From Lentzea kentuckyensis (lineage in GTDB: Bacteria; Actinomycetota; Actinomycetes; Mycobacteriales; Pseudonocardiaceae): a DNA stretch of 59,329 bases. The notes under the pieces were generated by a model, which made no database searches, was not told where the DNA came from, and was given only the letters and a program-made list of their open reading frames with translations. The position numbers and the translations under genes were made by a program. Location: positions 1-59,329 of the forward strand of contig NZ_MUYM01000021.1 of assembly GCF_002150765.1 (NCBI RefSeq). Reading direction: 5' to 3'. Positions 1 through 8,351 of the stretch are shown piece by piece (positions within the stretch are counted from its first letter, which is position 1; every line of letters begins with the position of its first letter).

Positions 1-217
1 CGCCGCGGCCGCGGCGACGGAGGCGGAACATGTCGAGGGCGCGACCGATGCCGTGTCCGTAGAGCGCCTTGACCTCTTCGGGCCTGGCGGACTCCAGGAA
101 CTCCTCGACCTCGTTCTCCTGCACGGCAACGTGCCGGAGCTTCGCTTCGACGCGCTCCATGAAGAGCGCGAAGAACATGATCACGATCGGTACGACGATC
201 ACAAGCCAGGCAGTCAT
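1..217 (-). CDS. Small membrane protein, C-terminus off the left edge
   Basis: An open frame reads leftward from an ATG at 217 and has no stop before the window edge, so only the first 72 residues are visible. It starts [10 protein letters not shown]; residues 3-20 form one hydrophobic segment, followed by a charged, probably cytoplasmic part rich in E and R. A GGAG lies 4 nt upstream of the ATG. It is divergent from nth. From memory, a small membrane protein (Rv3675) sits at this place beside nth in M. tuberculosis, so it is probably a conserved backbone gene. No function is known to me. Confidence 0.6.
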   Translation of the reverse strand, partial: MTAWLVIVVPIVIMFFALFMERVEAKLRHVAVQENEVEEFLESARPEEVKALYGHGIGRALDMFRLRRRGRG

Positions 218-296
218 GATGCTCCGCAGTGTGGCGCAAGTGGGATTCGAGTACGCGTCCAGGGGTGGGCTTCGGCGTGTTGACTACGCTGAATCA

Positions 297-1061
297 GTGC
301 CCGCAACCAAGAAACCGGAAACCAAACTCGGCCTGACCCGCAGGGCCCGCCGGATGGTGCGCGTGCTTGCCGAGGGATACCCCGACGCGCACTGCGAGCT
401 GGACTTCACCACGCCGTTGGAGCTGGTCGTGGCGGTGGTGTTGTCCGCGCAGTGCACCGACAAGAAGGTCAACGAGGTCACTCCCGCGCTCTTCGCGAAG
501 TACCCGACGGCCGCCGACTACGCCGGCGCCGACCGGGTCGAACTCGAAGAGATGATCCGCCCGACCGGTTTCTACCGGAACAAGGCAACGTCTCTGATGG
601 GTCTCGGTGCCGCCCTTGTGGAGCAGCACGACGGTGTGGTCCCAGGCAGGCTGGAAGAGCTGGTCAAGCTTCCTGGTGTAGGACGCAAGACCGCCAACGT
701 GGTTCTCGGCAACGCGTTCGATGTGCCCGGCATCACAGTCGACACCCACTTCGGCCGGCTGGTCCGCCGCTGGGGCTGGACGACGGAGGAGGACGCGGTC
801 AAAGTCGAGCACGCCATCGGCGCGATCATCGAGAAGCGCGACTGGACCATGGCCTCGCACTGGATCATCTTCCACGGCCGCCGCGTCTGTCACGCCAAAA
901 CGCCTGCGTGCGGGGCATGCCTGCTGATGAACGACTGCCCGTCGTTCGGCCTTGGCCCCGAGGACCCGGTCAAGGCGGCCAAGCTGGTGAAGGGCGACGA
1001 GAAACCCCACCTGATCGAGCTCGCCGAGCGGGTTCGAGCGGGTGAGAAGCTGGTCGGGTGA
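297..1061 (+). CDS. nth: Endonuclease III (DNA glycosylase/AP lyase)
   Basis: Base-excision repair enzyme that removes oxidised pyrimidines and nicks the abasic site. The 254-aa product carries the helix-hairpin-helix [12 protein letters not shown] (residues 125-136) with catalytic Lys131, the catalytic Asp149 in VDTHFGRL, and a C-terminal [4Fe-4S] site with the exact C-X6-C-X2-C-X5-C spacing (Cys198, 205, 208, 214). The GTG start gives a normal family length. A TACGCT box ends 6 nt before it, so the mRNA may be leaderless. The stop overlaps the start of the downstream thioredoxin-like gene (GTGA), the first of a four-gene co-directional run to marP. Confidence 0.95.
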   Translation: MPATKKPETKLGLTRRARRMVRVLAEGYPDAHCELDFTTPLELVVAVVLSAQCTDKKVNEVTPALFAKYPTAADYAGADRVELEEMIRPTGFYRNKATSLMGLGAALVEQHDGVVPGRLEELVKLPGVGRKTANVVLGNAFDVPGITVDTHFGRLVRRWGWTTEEDAVKVEHAIGAIIEKRDWTMASHWIIFHGRRVCHAKTPACGACLLMNDCPSFGLGPEDPVKAAKLVKGDEKPHLIELAERVRAGEKLVG

Positions 1062-1621
1062 ACAACCGCACGCGCTGGCTGGTTCTCGCGCTCGTCCTCG
1101 GCGTCGCGGGTGTCGTAGCGCTGTGGCCCCGTGCCAGAACGCCGGAGCCGCCGCCCACGCCGTCCCGTCCGTCGCAGGACGTGTCGGCGTTGCGCGCGCA
1201 GGCCCAGCTACGGCCGTGCGTGCCGGGTGAACAGGGCGGCGTCGACGTGACCTGTCTCGGCGACGGCACCCGGACGGCCCTCGCGCTGAAGGGGCCGCTC
1301 CTGATCAACTTCTGGGCGACCTGGTGCCAGCCGTGCCAGGAGGAGCTGCCCGTGCTGGAAACGTATGCGAAGCAACCAGGTGCCGTCCCGGTCGTCCCAG
1401 TTCTTGTGAAGAGCAGCGAAGCCGACGGCCTCGAACTGCTCGCCCGGCTCGGCGTGCGGCTGCCCTCGGTCTACGACGGGGCGGACGAGCTGCGTAAACG
1501 AGTGAAGGCGCCGATAACGCTGCCCGCCACGTATTACATAGCAGCGGACGGTCAGGTCCGGCAGATCACGGATCCGCCGTACTTCAAGGCGCCAGAGCAG
1601 GTGGAGAAGGCGGTTCGATGA
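1058..1621 (+). CDS. Membrane-anchored TlpA/ResA-like thioredoxin
   Basis: A 187-aa thiol-disulfide oxidoreductase with an N-terminal membrane anchor (residues 7-23), a proline-rich linker, and a thioredoxin fold with active site WCQPC (Cys90, Cys93) after INFWATW. A cis-proline is visible in ITLPATYY. Two further cysteines (Cys54, Cys66) before the domain could pair. It probably acts outside the membrane on protein disulfides. The GTG start overlaps the nth stop and its own stop overlaps the next ATG, so translation is likely coupled. It matches the place of Rv3673c in M. tuberculosis (recalled synteny). MarP downstream contains a cysteine pair that could be a client, which is speculation. 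Confidence 0.88.
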   Translation: MNNRTRWLVLALVLGVAGVVALWPRARTPEPPPTPSRPSQDVSALRAQAQLRPCVPGEQGGVDVTCLGDGTRTALALKGPLLINFWATWCQPCQEELPVLETYAKQPGAVPVVPVLVKSSEADGLELLARLGVRLPSVYDGADELRKRVKAPITLPATYYIAADGQVRQITDPPYFKAPEQVEKAVR

Positions 1622-2277
1622 CGGAGGCGACAGAGCCACCCGACTGGATGCAGCGCCTGGCCAAGGCCACCGACCAGATCGACGCGAAGACGTTCATGCG
1701 GGTCCCGCGCGCTCCCTCCGAGGGCGTGCGCAAGGCGTCCGTGCTGATGCTGTTCGGCGAGGACGAGAACCACGGCCCGGACGTGTTGCTGCTGCGCCGA
1801 TCGGACACGCTCGGCTCGCATCCGGGTCAGGTCGCGTTTCCTGGCGGTGCGGCCGACGAGACCGACGACGGCCCGGTCGGCACCGCATTACGCGAGGCTT
1901 ACGAGGAGACAGGTGTACTTGCGTCAGGAGTGAGACCGCTCGCCCTGTTGCCGGAGCTGTACGTGCCGGTGTCCGGGTTCGTGGTCACGCCCGTGCTCGC
2001 TTACTGGGAACAGCCGAGCCCCGTCGCACCTGTCGACCCGGCGGAGACCGCCGCCGTTGCACGGGTGCCCGTCGCGCATCTCGCCGATCCTGCGAACAGG
2101 TTCCGGGTGCGTCACCCTGCGGGCTACGTCGGAGCGGCCTTCTCCGCACCGGGCATGCTGGTGTGGGGTTTCACCGCGGGGTTGATCAACGGCCTGATCG
2201 CACTCGGCGGCTGGGAACAGCCGTGGGATGCGACAGATGTGCGTGACCTTGAACTAGCGTTGCGCGCTACACAGTGA
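1618..2277 (+). CDS. NUDIX hydrolase, CoA pyrophosphatase type
   Basis: A 219-aa NUDIX protein. The UPF0035/CoAse signature LLLRRSDTLGSHPGQVAFPGG-like segment (about residues 60-80) precedes the NUDIX helix ending LREAYEETGV. The Glu before the X7 spacer is Asp here, as can occur in this subfamily. The expected reaction is hydrolysis of CoA or acyl-CoA to 3',5'-ADP and (acyl-)phosphopantetheine. Its ATG overlaps the upstream stop (ATGA), and it sits between the thioredoxin-like gene and marP, as Rv3672c does. The exact substrate cannot be fixed from sequence. Confidence 0.88.
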   Translation: MTEATEPPDWMQRLAKATDQIDAKTFMRVPRAPSEGVRKASVLMLFGEDENHGPDVLLLRRSDTLGSHPGQVAFPGGAADETDDGPVGTALREAYEETGVLASGVRPLALLPELYVPVSGFVVTPVLAYWEQPSPVAPVDPAETAAVARVPVAHLADPANRFRVRHPAGYVGAAFSAPGMLVWGFTAGLINGLIALGGWEQPWDATDVRDLELALRATQ

Positions 2278-2293
2278 GGCGGAGGTTTTCGGG

Positions 2294-3481
2294 TTGAACT
2301 GGGTTGACCTGCTCGTGCTGGGCCTTGCCGCGATCGCCGCGGTCTCCGGGGCCAGGCAGGGCATGGTCGTCGCGCTGCCCGCGTTCGTCGGTGTGCTCGT
2401 CGGCCTCATCCTCGGCACGCAGATCGCTCCGCTCCTGGTGTCCCAGTTCGAGAACGTCGTGACCAAGGTCGTGTTCGCGGTCGGCATCGTCGTGCTGTTG
2501 GTGGCGCTGGGCGAGACGATCGGCGTCTACATCGGCAGGACGATCAAGGCTCGGGTCAACGCGTCGCCGTTGCGCGGCGCGGACAACGCGCTGGGCGCGA
2601 TCGTGCAGGGCCTGGTCGTCTTCATCGTGGCGTGGATGATCGCGCTCCCGCTGACCTCGGTCGTCGGGCTGCCGGACCTCACGTCGTCGCTCAGGCAGTC
2701 GGTGATCCTCGGCAAGGTCGACGAGACCATGCCGCAGGCCGCCAGGGTGCTGTCGAACGACCTGCAGAAGCTCTTCGACGTCTCGGGCTTCCCGCAGGCG
2801 ATGGACCCGTTCAACCGGACGCCGCTCAAGGCGGTCGAGCCGCCGAACGACCAGCTCGCGAGCTCCCCGGTGGTGCAGCGGCTGAAGTCGTCCGTGCTGA
2901 AGGTCCGCGGCCGCGCGCCGTCGTGCTCGCGTGCCCTGGAAGGCACCGGGTTCGTGATCGCGCCGGAACGCGTCATGACCAACGCGCACGTCGTCGCCGG
3001 CACCAACGAGGTGACGGTCGAGGTCGGCCGCGGCCAGTTCGACGCGACGGTCGTCTCCTACGACCCCCGCACGGACATCGCCGTGCTCGCGGTGCCGGAC
3101 CTGGAGGCCACGCCGCTGCAGTTCCGTTCCGACACGGTGCAGCCGGGCGAGGACGGCATCGTGCTCGGCTACCCGCTGGACGGCCCGTACAAGGCGTCGC
3201 CGGCGCGCGTGCGGGAGCGGATCGAGCTGCTGCGCGGCCCGGACATCTACGACGCGCAGACGGTCACGCGTGACGTCTACACGGTTCGTGCCGAGGTCCG
3301 GTCCGGCAACTCAGGTGGCCCGCTGGTCGACCCGAACGGCCGGGTGATGGGCGTGGTGTTCGGCGCGGCCGTCGACGACCCGGAGACCGGGTTCGTGCTG
3401 ACCGCCCAGCAGGTGCAGTCGATGGTGCAGAAGGCACCGACGCTGACCCGCCGGGCGTCTACCCAGGGGTGTGCGTCGTAG
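2294..3481 (+). CDS. marP: MarP-type membrane-anchored serine protease
   Basis: A 395-aa protein with four predicted N-terminal membrane segments (residues about 5-125, CvpA-like) and a periplasmic chymotrypsin-like protease domain. The triad is His232 (TNAHVVAG), Asp261 (TDIAVLAV) and Ser340 (SGNSGGPL). Cys211 and Cys393 flank the domain and match the disulfide known to stabilise M. tuberculosis MarP (Rv3671c), which is needed for acid and oxidative stress survival. The start is TTG, supported by GGAGGT at 2281-2286, seven bases upstream. The last 23 bases overlap the convergent TetR gene. Confidence 0.92.
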   Translation: MNWVDLLVLGLAAIAAVSGARQGMVVALPAFVGVLVGLILGTQIAPLLVSQFENVVTKVVFAVGIVVLLVALGETIGVYIGRTIKARVNASPLRGADNALGAIVQGLVVFIVAWMIALPLTSVVGLPDLTSSLRQSVILGKVDETMPQAARVLSNDLQKLFDVSGFPQAMDPFNRTPLKAVEPPNDQLASSPVVQRLKSSVLKVRGRAPSCSRALEGTGFVIAPERVMTNAHVVAGTNEVTVEVGRGQFDATVVSYDPRTDIAVLAVPDLEATPLQFRSDTVQPGEDGIVLGYPLDGPYKASPARVRERIELLRGPDIYDAQTVTRDVYTVRAEVRSGNSGGPLVDPNGRVMGVVFGAAVDDPETGFVLTAQQVQSMVQKAPTLTRRASTQGCAS

Positions 3482-4169
3482 CGATGCCGTTGAGCACGCA
3501 GCTCAGTCCCGTGTCGAACCACGGCGCGGCGCTGGTGTGCTCGGCTTCGTACATGACCTTGGCGAGCGTCGGGAACTTCCCGGTGGCCAGCATCCGCTGC
3601 ATGTAGGGGCCGGACGCCGCCTGCCACTGCTCCTCGGTCATGCCGCTGGCCTGCTCCTCGCGGGCCTCGGTGATCTCGTTGCGGACGGCGCCGTGCACGA
3701 ACGCCATCACGGTGCTGACCGCCCCGAGCACGTGGTCGATGGTCGGGAACTCCGGCCTGCCGTCGAGGGTGCGCAGTGACGCCTCGATGTGCGCCAGCGA
3801 GTGGGGACCGCGGTGCGGGCGGCCGCCGAGCAGGTCGATGAACCACGGATGCCGCTTCGCCGCCGCGCGCATGCCGTGGGCGATCTGGGTCAGGGCGGCG
3901 CGCCAGTCGGTGCCGGGTTCCGGCAGCCGGATCTCGCCGTAGACCTCGTCGACCATGAGGTCGAGCAGCTCGTCCTTGGTCTCGATGTAGCCGTAGAGGC
4001 GCATCGGGCCGGCGTTCAGCGCGGCCGCGACCTTGCGCAGCGACACCTCGTCGAGGCCGCCCTCGTCGGCGAGCCTGATCGCGGCCTGCACGATCAGTTC
4101 CCTGCTCAACGGGGTCGGTGACGGCTTGCTGGGCGGCTCTGGGCGGTCCCACACGAGTTCGTTCGACAT
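3459..4169 (-). CDS. TetR-family transcriptional regulator
   Basis: A 236-aa repressor-type protein. Residues about 20-65 form the TetR helix-turn-helix (LSRELIVQAAIRLADEGG, then EVSLRKVAAALNAG). The C-terminal part resembles the TetR/tetracycline-repressor ligand domain (long helices, MRLYGYIETKDELLDLMVDEVYG). I chose the ATG at 4169; a TTG at 4181 would add four residues. It is divergent from the FAD monooxygenase, and the 71-bp gap holds repeated palindromes (4181-4228), so it most likely represses both itself and the monooxygenase. The ligand is unknown. The gene is not part of the conserved backbone. Confidence 0.9.
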   Translation of the reverse strand: MSNELVWDRPEPPSKPSPTPLSRELIVQAAIRLADEGGLDEVSLRKVAAALNAGPMRLYGYIETKDELLDLMVDEVYGEIRLPEPGTDWRAALTQIAHGMRAAAKRHPWFIDLLGGRPHRGPHSLAHIEASLRTLDGRPEFPTIDHVLGAVSTVMAFVHGAVRNEITEAREEQASGMTEEQWQAASGPYMQRMLATGKFPTLAKVMYEAEHTSAAPWFDTGLSCVLNGIATTHTPG

Positions 4170-4180
4170 CGAGCTGGACA

Positions 4181-4228
4181 ATACAGCGTCTCATCGCGAT
4201 ACAGTGTATTGAGCGATACAGCGTATCG
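4181..4228. promoter_or_regulatory. Tandem TetR operators between regulator and monooxygenase
   Basis: Two 15-bp palindromes, CGATACAGTGTATTG (4197-4211, one mismatch) and CGATACAGCGTATCG (4214-4228, perfect 6-bp arms), lie 17 bp apart centre to centre. A weaker third copy, ATACAGCGTCTC (4181-4192), sits another 18 bp away. Together they fill the divergent promoter region. Binding by the adjacent TetR protein is inferred from position and symmetry. Confidence 0.75.
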
Positions 4229-4240
4229 AGAGGGGAAGAG

Positions 4241-5725
4241 ATGAAGACTTCGGTGTTGGTCATCGGGGGAGGGCTGGCGGGCACGTCGGCGGCGATGTTC
4301 CTGGCCTGGCGCGGGGTGGACGTGACGTTGGTGGAGAAGCATCCGGGCAGCTCACCGCACCCGCGGGCGGTCGGCTTCAACGCTCGGGTCGGCGAGTTGC
4401 TGCGGGCGGTCGGCCTTGAGGGCGAGCTGCCGCCGAGCCGGGTGATGAAGGGCTTCGGCATCCGGCGGGTCCGGGTGGCGAGCCTGGTCGGGGAGCGGTT
4501 CGAGGAGACCTTCTGGTCGCCGCCGGCGGAGCTCTCGGACGTCGAGTACTCGCCCTGCACAGGCGTGGCGCTGGCCCAGGACCGGATGGAGCCGATCCTG
4601 CGGGACAAGGCCCGCGAGCTCGGCGCGGACATCCGCATGAGCACCCGGATGCTGGAGTTCTCCCAGGACGGCGACGGCGTCACGGCGATCGTCCAGGGCG
4701 ACGGCGAGCCGTACGAGATCCGCGCGGACTACCTGGTCGCGGCGGACGGCCACCGCAGTTCGATCCGGGAGGAGCTCGGCATCACCCGCAGCGGGCGCGG
4801 GTACATGCACACGTCCCGCAGCGTGCTGTTCCGCGCACCGCTGCAGGAGTACCTGAAGGACGGGGTCGGCCAGTTCGTCGTCGACGGCGTCGGCTTCCTG
4901 ACCACCTACGGCGACGGCCGCTGGGTCCTGATGCTCGAGGACCGCGAGTACGACGAGCCCGAGCTGCGGCAGAAGATCTTCCAGGCCATCGGCAGGGACG
5001 ACCTGGAGGTGGAGATCATCACCACCGGCCGCTGGACGATCTCGGCGGCGGTCGCGGACAGGTTCGCGGACGGCCGGATCTTCCTGGCCGGCGACGCCGC
5101 GCACACCTTGCCGCCGAGCCGTGGCGGGTTCGGGGCGAACGTCGGCATCGAGGACGCGCACAACCTCGCCTGGAAGCTCGCCGCCGTGCTGAACGGCGAG
5201 TCACGTCCGTCCTTGTTGGACACTTACGACGCGGAACGCCGCCCGGTCGCTTCGTTGTGCCACCAGCAGATTTTCGCGCGCAACGACGGCCACAACCGTG
5301 ATGGCGAGCCGGTGGACGCGCCGCTGTTCGACAACAACGCGATGCATTACGGCGTCCTCTACCGGTCGGCCGCGGTGCTTGGCGCCGGCCAGGAACTGCC
5401 GCCCGCCCAGCTCCCCGAGCAGTGGCACGGCCAGCCGGGCACGCGGGCACCGCACGTGTGGATCGAGCCCGGAAAGTCCACTTTGGACCTGTTCCAACGC
5501 GGCTGGGTGCTCGTGGCGGACCACCCGCAGTGGGAGGAAGCCGCGGCGCCGCTGGGTGTCCGGTACGAACGGGTCGAGCAGCTGGACGTGTTCGGACTGT
5601 CCGAAAAGGGCGCCTCGCTGGTCCGGCCGGACGGCTACATCGCCTGGCGCTCGGCCGATCTGCCGGACGACCCGGCGGGGACGCTGGCAGCCGCGTTCAG
5701 GAGGTCTTCTGCAGGAACTCGGTGA
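4241..5725 (+). CDS. FAD-dependent aromatic monooxygenase
   Basis: A 494-aa class A flavoprotein hydroxylase (FAD_binding_3 type). The N-terminal FAD-ADP motif is GGGLAGTSAAMFLAWRG (residues 8-24). The DG motif (YLVAADGHRSS) and GD motif (IFLAGDAAHTLPPSRGGFG) are both present, followed by a C-terminal thioredoxin-like region of about 120 residues, as in polyketide and phenol hydroxylases. The ATG at 4241 is preceded by AGGGGAAGAG. Likely role: NAD(P)H-dependent hydroxylation of an aromatic or polyketide compound, for catabolism or drug inactivation. The divergent TetR partner suggests induction by that compound. The substrate is unknown. Confidence 0.88.
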   Translation: MKTSVLVIGGGLAGTSAAMFLAWRGVDVTLVEKHPGSSPHPRAVGFNARVGELLRAVGLEGELPPSRVMKGFGIRRVRVASLVGERFEETFWSPPAELSDVEYSPCTGVALAQDRMEPILRDKARELGADIRMSTRMLEFSQDGDGVTAIVQGDGEPYEIRADYLVAADGHRSSIREELGITRSGRGYMHTSRSVLFRAPLQEYLKDGVGQFVVDGVGFLTTYGDGRWVLMLEDREYDEPELRQKIFQAIGRDDLEVEIITTGRWTISAAVADRFADGRIFLAGDAAHTLPPSRGGFGANVGIEDAHNLAWKLAAVLNGESRPSLLDTYDAERRPVASLCHQQIFARNDGHNRDGEPVDAPLFDNNAMHYGVLYRSAAVLGAGQELPPAQLPEQWHGQPGTRAPHVWIEPGKSTLDLFQRGWVLVADHPQWEEAAAPLGVRYERVEQLDVFGLSEKGASLVRPDGYIAWRSADLPDDPAGTLAAAFRRSSAGTR

Positions 5726-6590
5726 TCAGCCTGCTCGTGGTGTGGGACGCCTCCTGGTTCGGGAAGTGCCCCACCTCGGGCAGGCTCCGGAACTCCGACC
5801 CCGGCCCGAGCCACTGCCGCGAGTCACGGGCGGAGGACTCGAGCGTGATCGGGTCCAACGCTCCGTGGAGCTGCAGCACCGGCACCTGCATCGGCTTGTC
5901 GACGGCCTCGGTGAACCGGCGCCCGTCGCTGCGGATCTGCGAACGAACTGCCCAGCGGTAGTACTCCATCGCGCTGTGGGCGACGCCGGGGATCGTCATC
6001 GCCTGCCGGCAGCGGCGGATGACCTCGTCGAACTCGGGCGCTGACCGCCACTTCGGGCCGGACCAGGCCGACAGCAGCCGGGCGACCTGCATGGCGTTCT
6101 GGCCGGTCAGCCAGCGTTCCGGGTAGATCGGCAGCTGGAACCGCAGCACGTGCGAGTTCACCCGCGGATGCCGGCGGAACGCCCGGCGCATCGCGAGCGG
6201 GTGCGGCGCGGACAGCACCGAGATCGACGAGACCAGGCGCGGGTGGACCGCGCCGACCGTCCAGGCGATGGCGCCGCCCCACGCGTGACCCACCAGGTGT
6301 GCGCGCTGGGCGCCGAGCGCCTTGATCAGGCCCGCGATGTCACCGGCGAGCGTGTAGCCGTCGTAGCCGCGCGGTGGTTTGTCCGAGTCGCCGTACCCGC
6401 GGAGATCGACGGCCACCGCGCGGTAGCCGGCCTCGGCCAGCGCCGTCAGCTGGTGCCGCCACGACCACCAGAACTCGGGGAACCCGTGCAGGAGCAGCAC
6501 GAGCGGTCCCTCGCCGAGTTCGGCGACGTGCAGGCGGATGCCGTTGGCCGACACGTCGCGGTGCGTCCACGGGCCAGCGACCCGCACCAC
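5697..6590 (-). CDS. EphE-like alpha/beta hydrolase lacking the usual nucleophile
   Basis: A 297-aa alpha/beta hydrolase of the epoxide hydrolase type: oxyanion motif HGFPEFWWSW (residues 35-44), acid Asp246 (LHGALDPIT) and His275 (EVGHFPN). The nucleophile elbow reads GHAWGG, so Ala103 replaces the expected Asp or Ser. Ordinary hydrolase chemistry should therefore be lost. The start is uncertain: I give GTG 6590, but a CTG at 6614, overlapping the upstream stop, would add PDPS-type residues that I recall in M. tuberculosis EphE (Rv3670). It follows the holin-family gene co-directionally and overlaps the monooxygenase end by 29 bp. Confidence 0.8.
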   Translation of the reverse strand: MVRVAGPWTHRDVSANGIRLHVAELGEGPLVLLLHGFPEFWWSWRHQLTALAEAGYRAVAVDLRGYGDSDKPPRGYDGYTLAGDIAGLIKALGAQRAHLVGHAWGGAIAWTVGAVHPRLVSSISVLSAPHPLAMRRAFRRHPRVNSHVLRFQLPIYPERWLTGQNAMQVARLLSAWSGPKWRSAPEFDEVIRRCRQAMTIPGVAHSAMEYYRWAVRSQIRSDGRRFTEAVDKPMQVPVLQLHGALDPITLESSARDSRQWLGPGSEFRSLPEVGHFPNQEASHTTSRLITEFLQKTS

Positions 6591-6610
6591 CGACGGGTCG
6601 GGTTTGCGGC

Positions 6611-7066
6611 TCAGTTGTCGTCGCCCCTGCTCTTGGTGTCGCGCTGGGTGAGCGCGGCGACGGTGTCCTTCGCGGCCGCGATCGACTTCTCCGGCGCCCT
6701 GATCTTCTTCAGCTTGCGCACGCCGAGCAGGACCAGGAGCCCGGTGGCCACGAGCATCACGACGAACACGAGCCCGAAGCCTGCCCACCTGGGCCAGCCC
6801 CACCACTCGGAGAACCCGAACCCGAGGGCCATGAACAGGAAGAACAGGCTGAAGCAGAGCACCGTGAGAGCGGCGATCAGGTAGGCGCTGCCGAACGCGC
6901 CCTTCTTGAGTTCCTTGACGAGCTCACCCTTGGCGAGCTCGACCTCTGCTCTGACCAGAGTCGACATGTGCGCGGTCGCATCACGAACGAGGCCGCCGAT
7001 CGACGCCTCGGCCGTCGGGTCGTCTGCGGTCAGCGGAATCGACGCGATGTGCTCCCTGGTGGTCAC
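6611..7066 (-). CDS. Phage-holin-family (Holin-X like) membrane protein
   Basis: A 151-aa membrane protein. An N-terminal soluble part of about 55 residues with an amphipathic helix (LVRAEVELAKGELVKELKKG) is followed by two long hydrophobic stretches (about residues 57-80 and 92-115) and a charged tail. This is the layout of actinobacterial phage holin family (DUF1469/Holin-X) proteins, which are ordinary membrane proteins rather than lysis holins. The GTG start overlaps the nhaA stop (GTGA). It occupies the place of Rv3669. Function unknown. Confidence 0.78.
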   Translation of the reverse strand: MTTREHIASIPLTADDPTAEASIGGLVRDATAHMSTLVRAEVELAKGELVKELKKGAFGSAYLIAALTVLCFSLFFLFMALGFGFSEWWGWPRWAGFGLVFVVMLVATGLLVLLGVRKLKKIRAPEKSIAAAKDTVAALTQRDTKSRGDDN

Positions 7067-8229
7067 TCGGACATCGTGCCATGTGCCCGGCTGCGGCGAA
7101 TGAGCAACACCGCGGCGAGCAGCGAAGAGATCATCGAGGCGATCAGCACGGCGGCCTTGGCGGTCTCGGGCTGATCGAGCGCCAGGTCCGCGATCAGCAG
7201 GCTCACCGTGAACCCGACCCCGCCCAGCACGGCCACCGCGACGATGTCCCGCGGCCCGGCGCCGGACGGCCAGACGGCCGCCTTGAGCCACACCGCGAGC
7301 GCCGACATGCCCACGATCCCGATCGCCTTGCCGACGACGAGTCCGACGATCACCCCGATGGCGATCTTGTCCGCGAAGAGCTTCCCGAACGCCTCGGCGC
7401 CCACCGGCACACCGGCCGCGAAGAGCGCGAACACCGGCACCGCCACCCCGGCCGACCACGGCTGCAGCCGGTGTTCGAGCCGGACGGCGGGAGCTTCGTG
7501 CTCGTACGGATCGCGCTTCACCCGCGTGAGCAACGCCAGCGCGACGCCGGCGATCGTGGCGTGGATGCCCGACTCGTGCATGAACCACCAGGTCGCGACC
7601 GCGATCGGCACGTAGATCCAGACGCTGGTGATCCTCTTGTGCTGCAGGAACCAGTACAGCGCCAGCAGCAGGACGACGGCGCCGGCCGCGAGCAGGTTGA
7701 ACTTCGTCGTGAACAGGATCGCGATCACGATGATCGCGCCCAGGTCGTCCACCACGGCCAGCGACAGCAGGAACACCCGCAGGCTCGACGGCAACCCCGA
7801 CGCCGTCAACGCCAGCACTCCCAGCGCGAACGCGATGTCCGTGGCCACCGGGATCGCCCAGGCCCTCTCGATCCCCGGCTGACCCCAGCCGATCGCCAAC
7901 GCGAACAGCGCCGGCACGATCATCCCGCCGATCGCCGCGACCACCGGCAGGACCGCCGCCTTGAACTCCGACAGCTCGCCGACGACCAGTTCGCGCTTCA
8001 GTTCGAGTCCGGCCACGAAGAAGAAGATGGCGAGCAGTCCGTCCGTGGCCCAGTCGCCGACGGTCAACGGTCCGGCCTGGAGGTCCCGCAGCCCGAAGTA
8101 GGCGGGGGAGAGCGGCGAATTGGCCCAGATCAGCGCTATCGCGGTGGCTCCGAGCAGCACGGTGCCACCGACGGTTTCCGTGCGGAGGTAACGGGCGAAC
8201 TCGGCGACAACGGCCTTCTTGCGCGACAC
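7063..8229 (-). CDS. nhaA: Na+/H+ antiporter NhaA
   Basis: A 388-aa multi-spanning antiporter that exports Na+ in exchange for protons. The family hallmarks are Asp131 in PVATDIAFALG and the adjacent Asp161-Asp162 in LAVVDDLGAI, plus the GLELKRELVVGEL segment of the N-terminal half. The start is GTG at 8229 with AGGAG five bases upstream. The stop overlaps the holin-family gene start. It is followed upstream by acs in the same direction, separated by an intergenic hairpin. Confidence 0.93.
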   Translation of the reverse strand: MSRKKAVVAEFARYLRTETVGGTVLLGATAIALIWANSPLSPAYFGLRDLQAGPLTVGDWATDGLLAIFFFVAGLELKRELVVGELSEFKAAVLPVVAAIGGMIVPALFALAIGWGQPGIERAWAIPVATDIAFALGVLALTASGLPSSLRVFLLSLAVVDDLGAIIVIAILFTTKFNLLAAGAVVLLLALYWFLQHKRITSVWIYVPIAVATWWFMHESGIHATIAGVALALLTRVKRDPYEHEAPAVRLEHRLQPWSAGVAVPVFALFAAGVPVGAEAFGKLFADKIAIGVIVGLVVGKAIGIVGMSALAVWLKAAVWPSGAGPRDIVAVAVLGGVGFTVSLLIADLALDQPETAKAAVLIASMISSLLAAVLLIRRSRAHGTMSE

Positions 8230-8309
8230 AGGGCTCCTAGGTCAGCTGGTACGACAAATCCTCGTGCCGACCAGACTTCCCGGCTCACCCTGTTGCGATC
8301 TTAACGCGA

Positions 8310-8337
8310 ACGGGCGCCCTCCACCGAGGACGCCCGT
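8310..8337 (-). terminator. Hairpin between acs and nhaA
   Basis: Arms 8310-8320 and 8327-8337 pair over 11 positions with one mismatch around a 6-base loop. The hairpin lies 15 bases past the acs stop. There is no U-run, as is common for actinomycete terminators. It probably ends acs transcription before nhaA. Confidence 0.55.
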
Positions 8338-8351
8338 CACGTTTGCGCAGA

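Noticed and set aside
3277..4683. Minus-strand open frame of 468 codons over marP end, tetR and monooxygenase start
   Set aside because: Another frame of the TetR gene and antisense of the monooxygenase, with repeated R/P/G residues and no recognisable domain.
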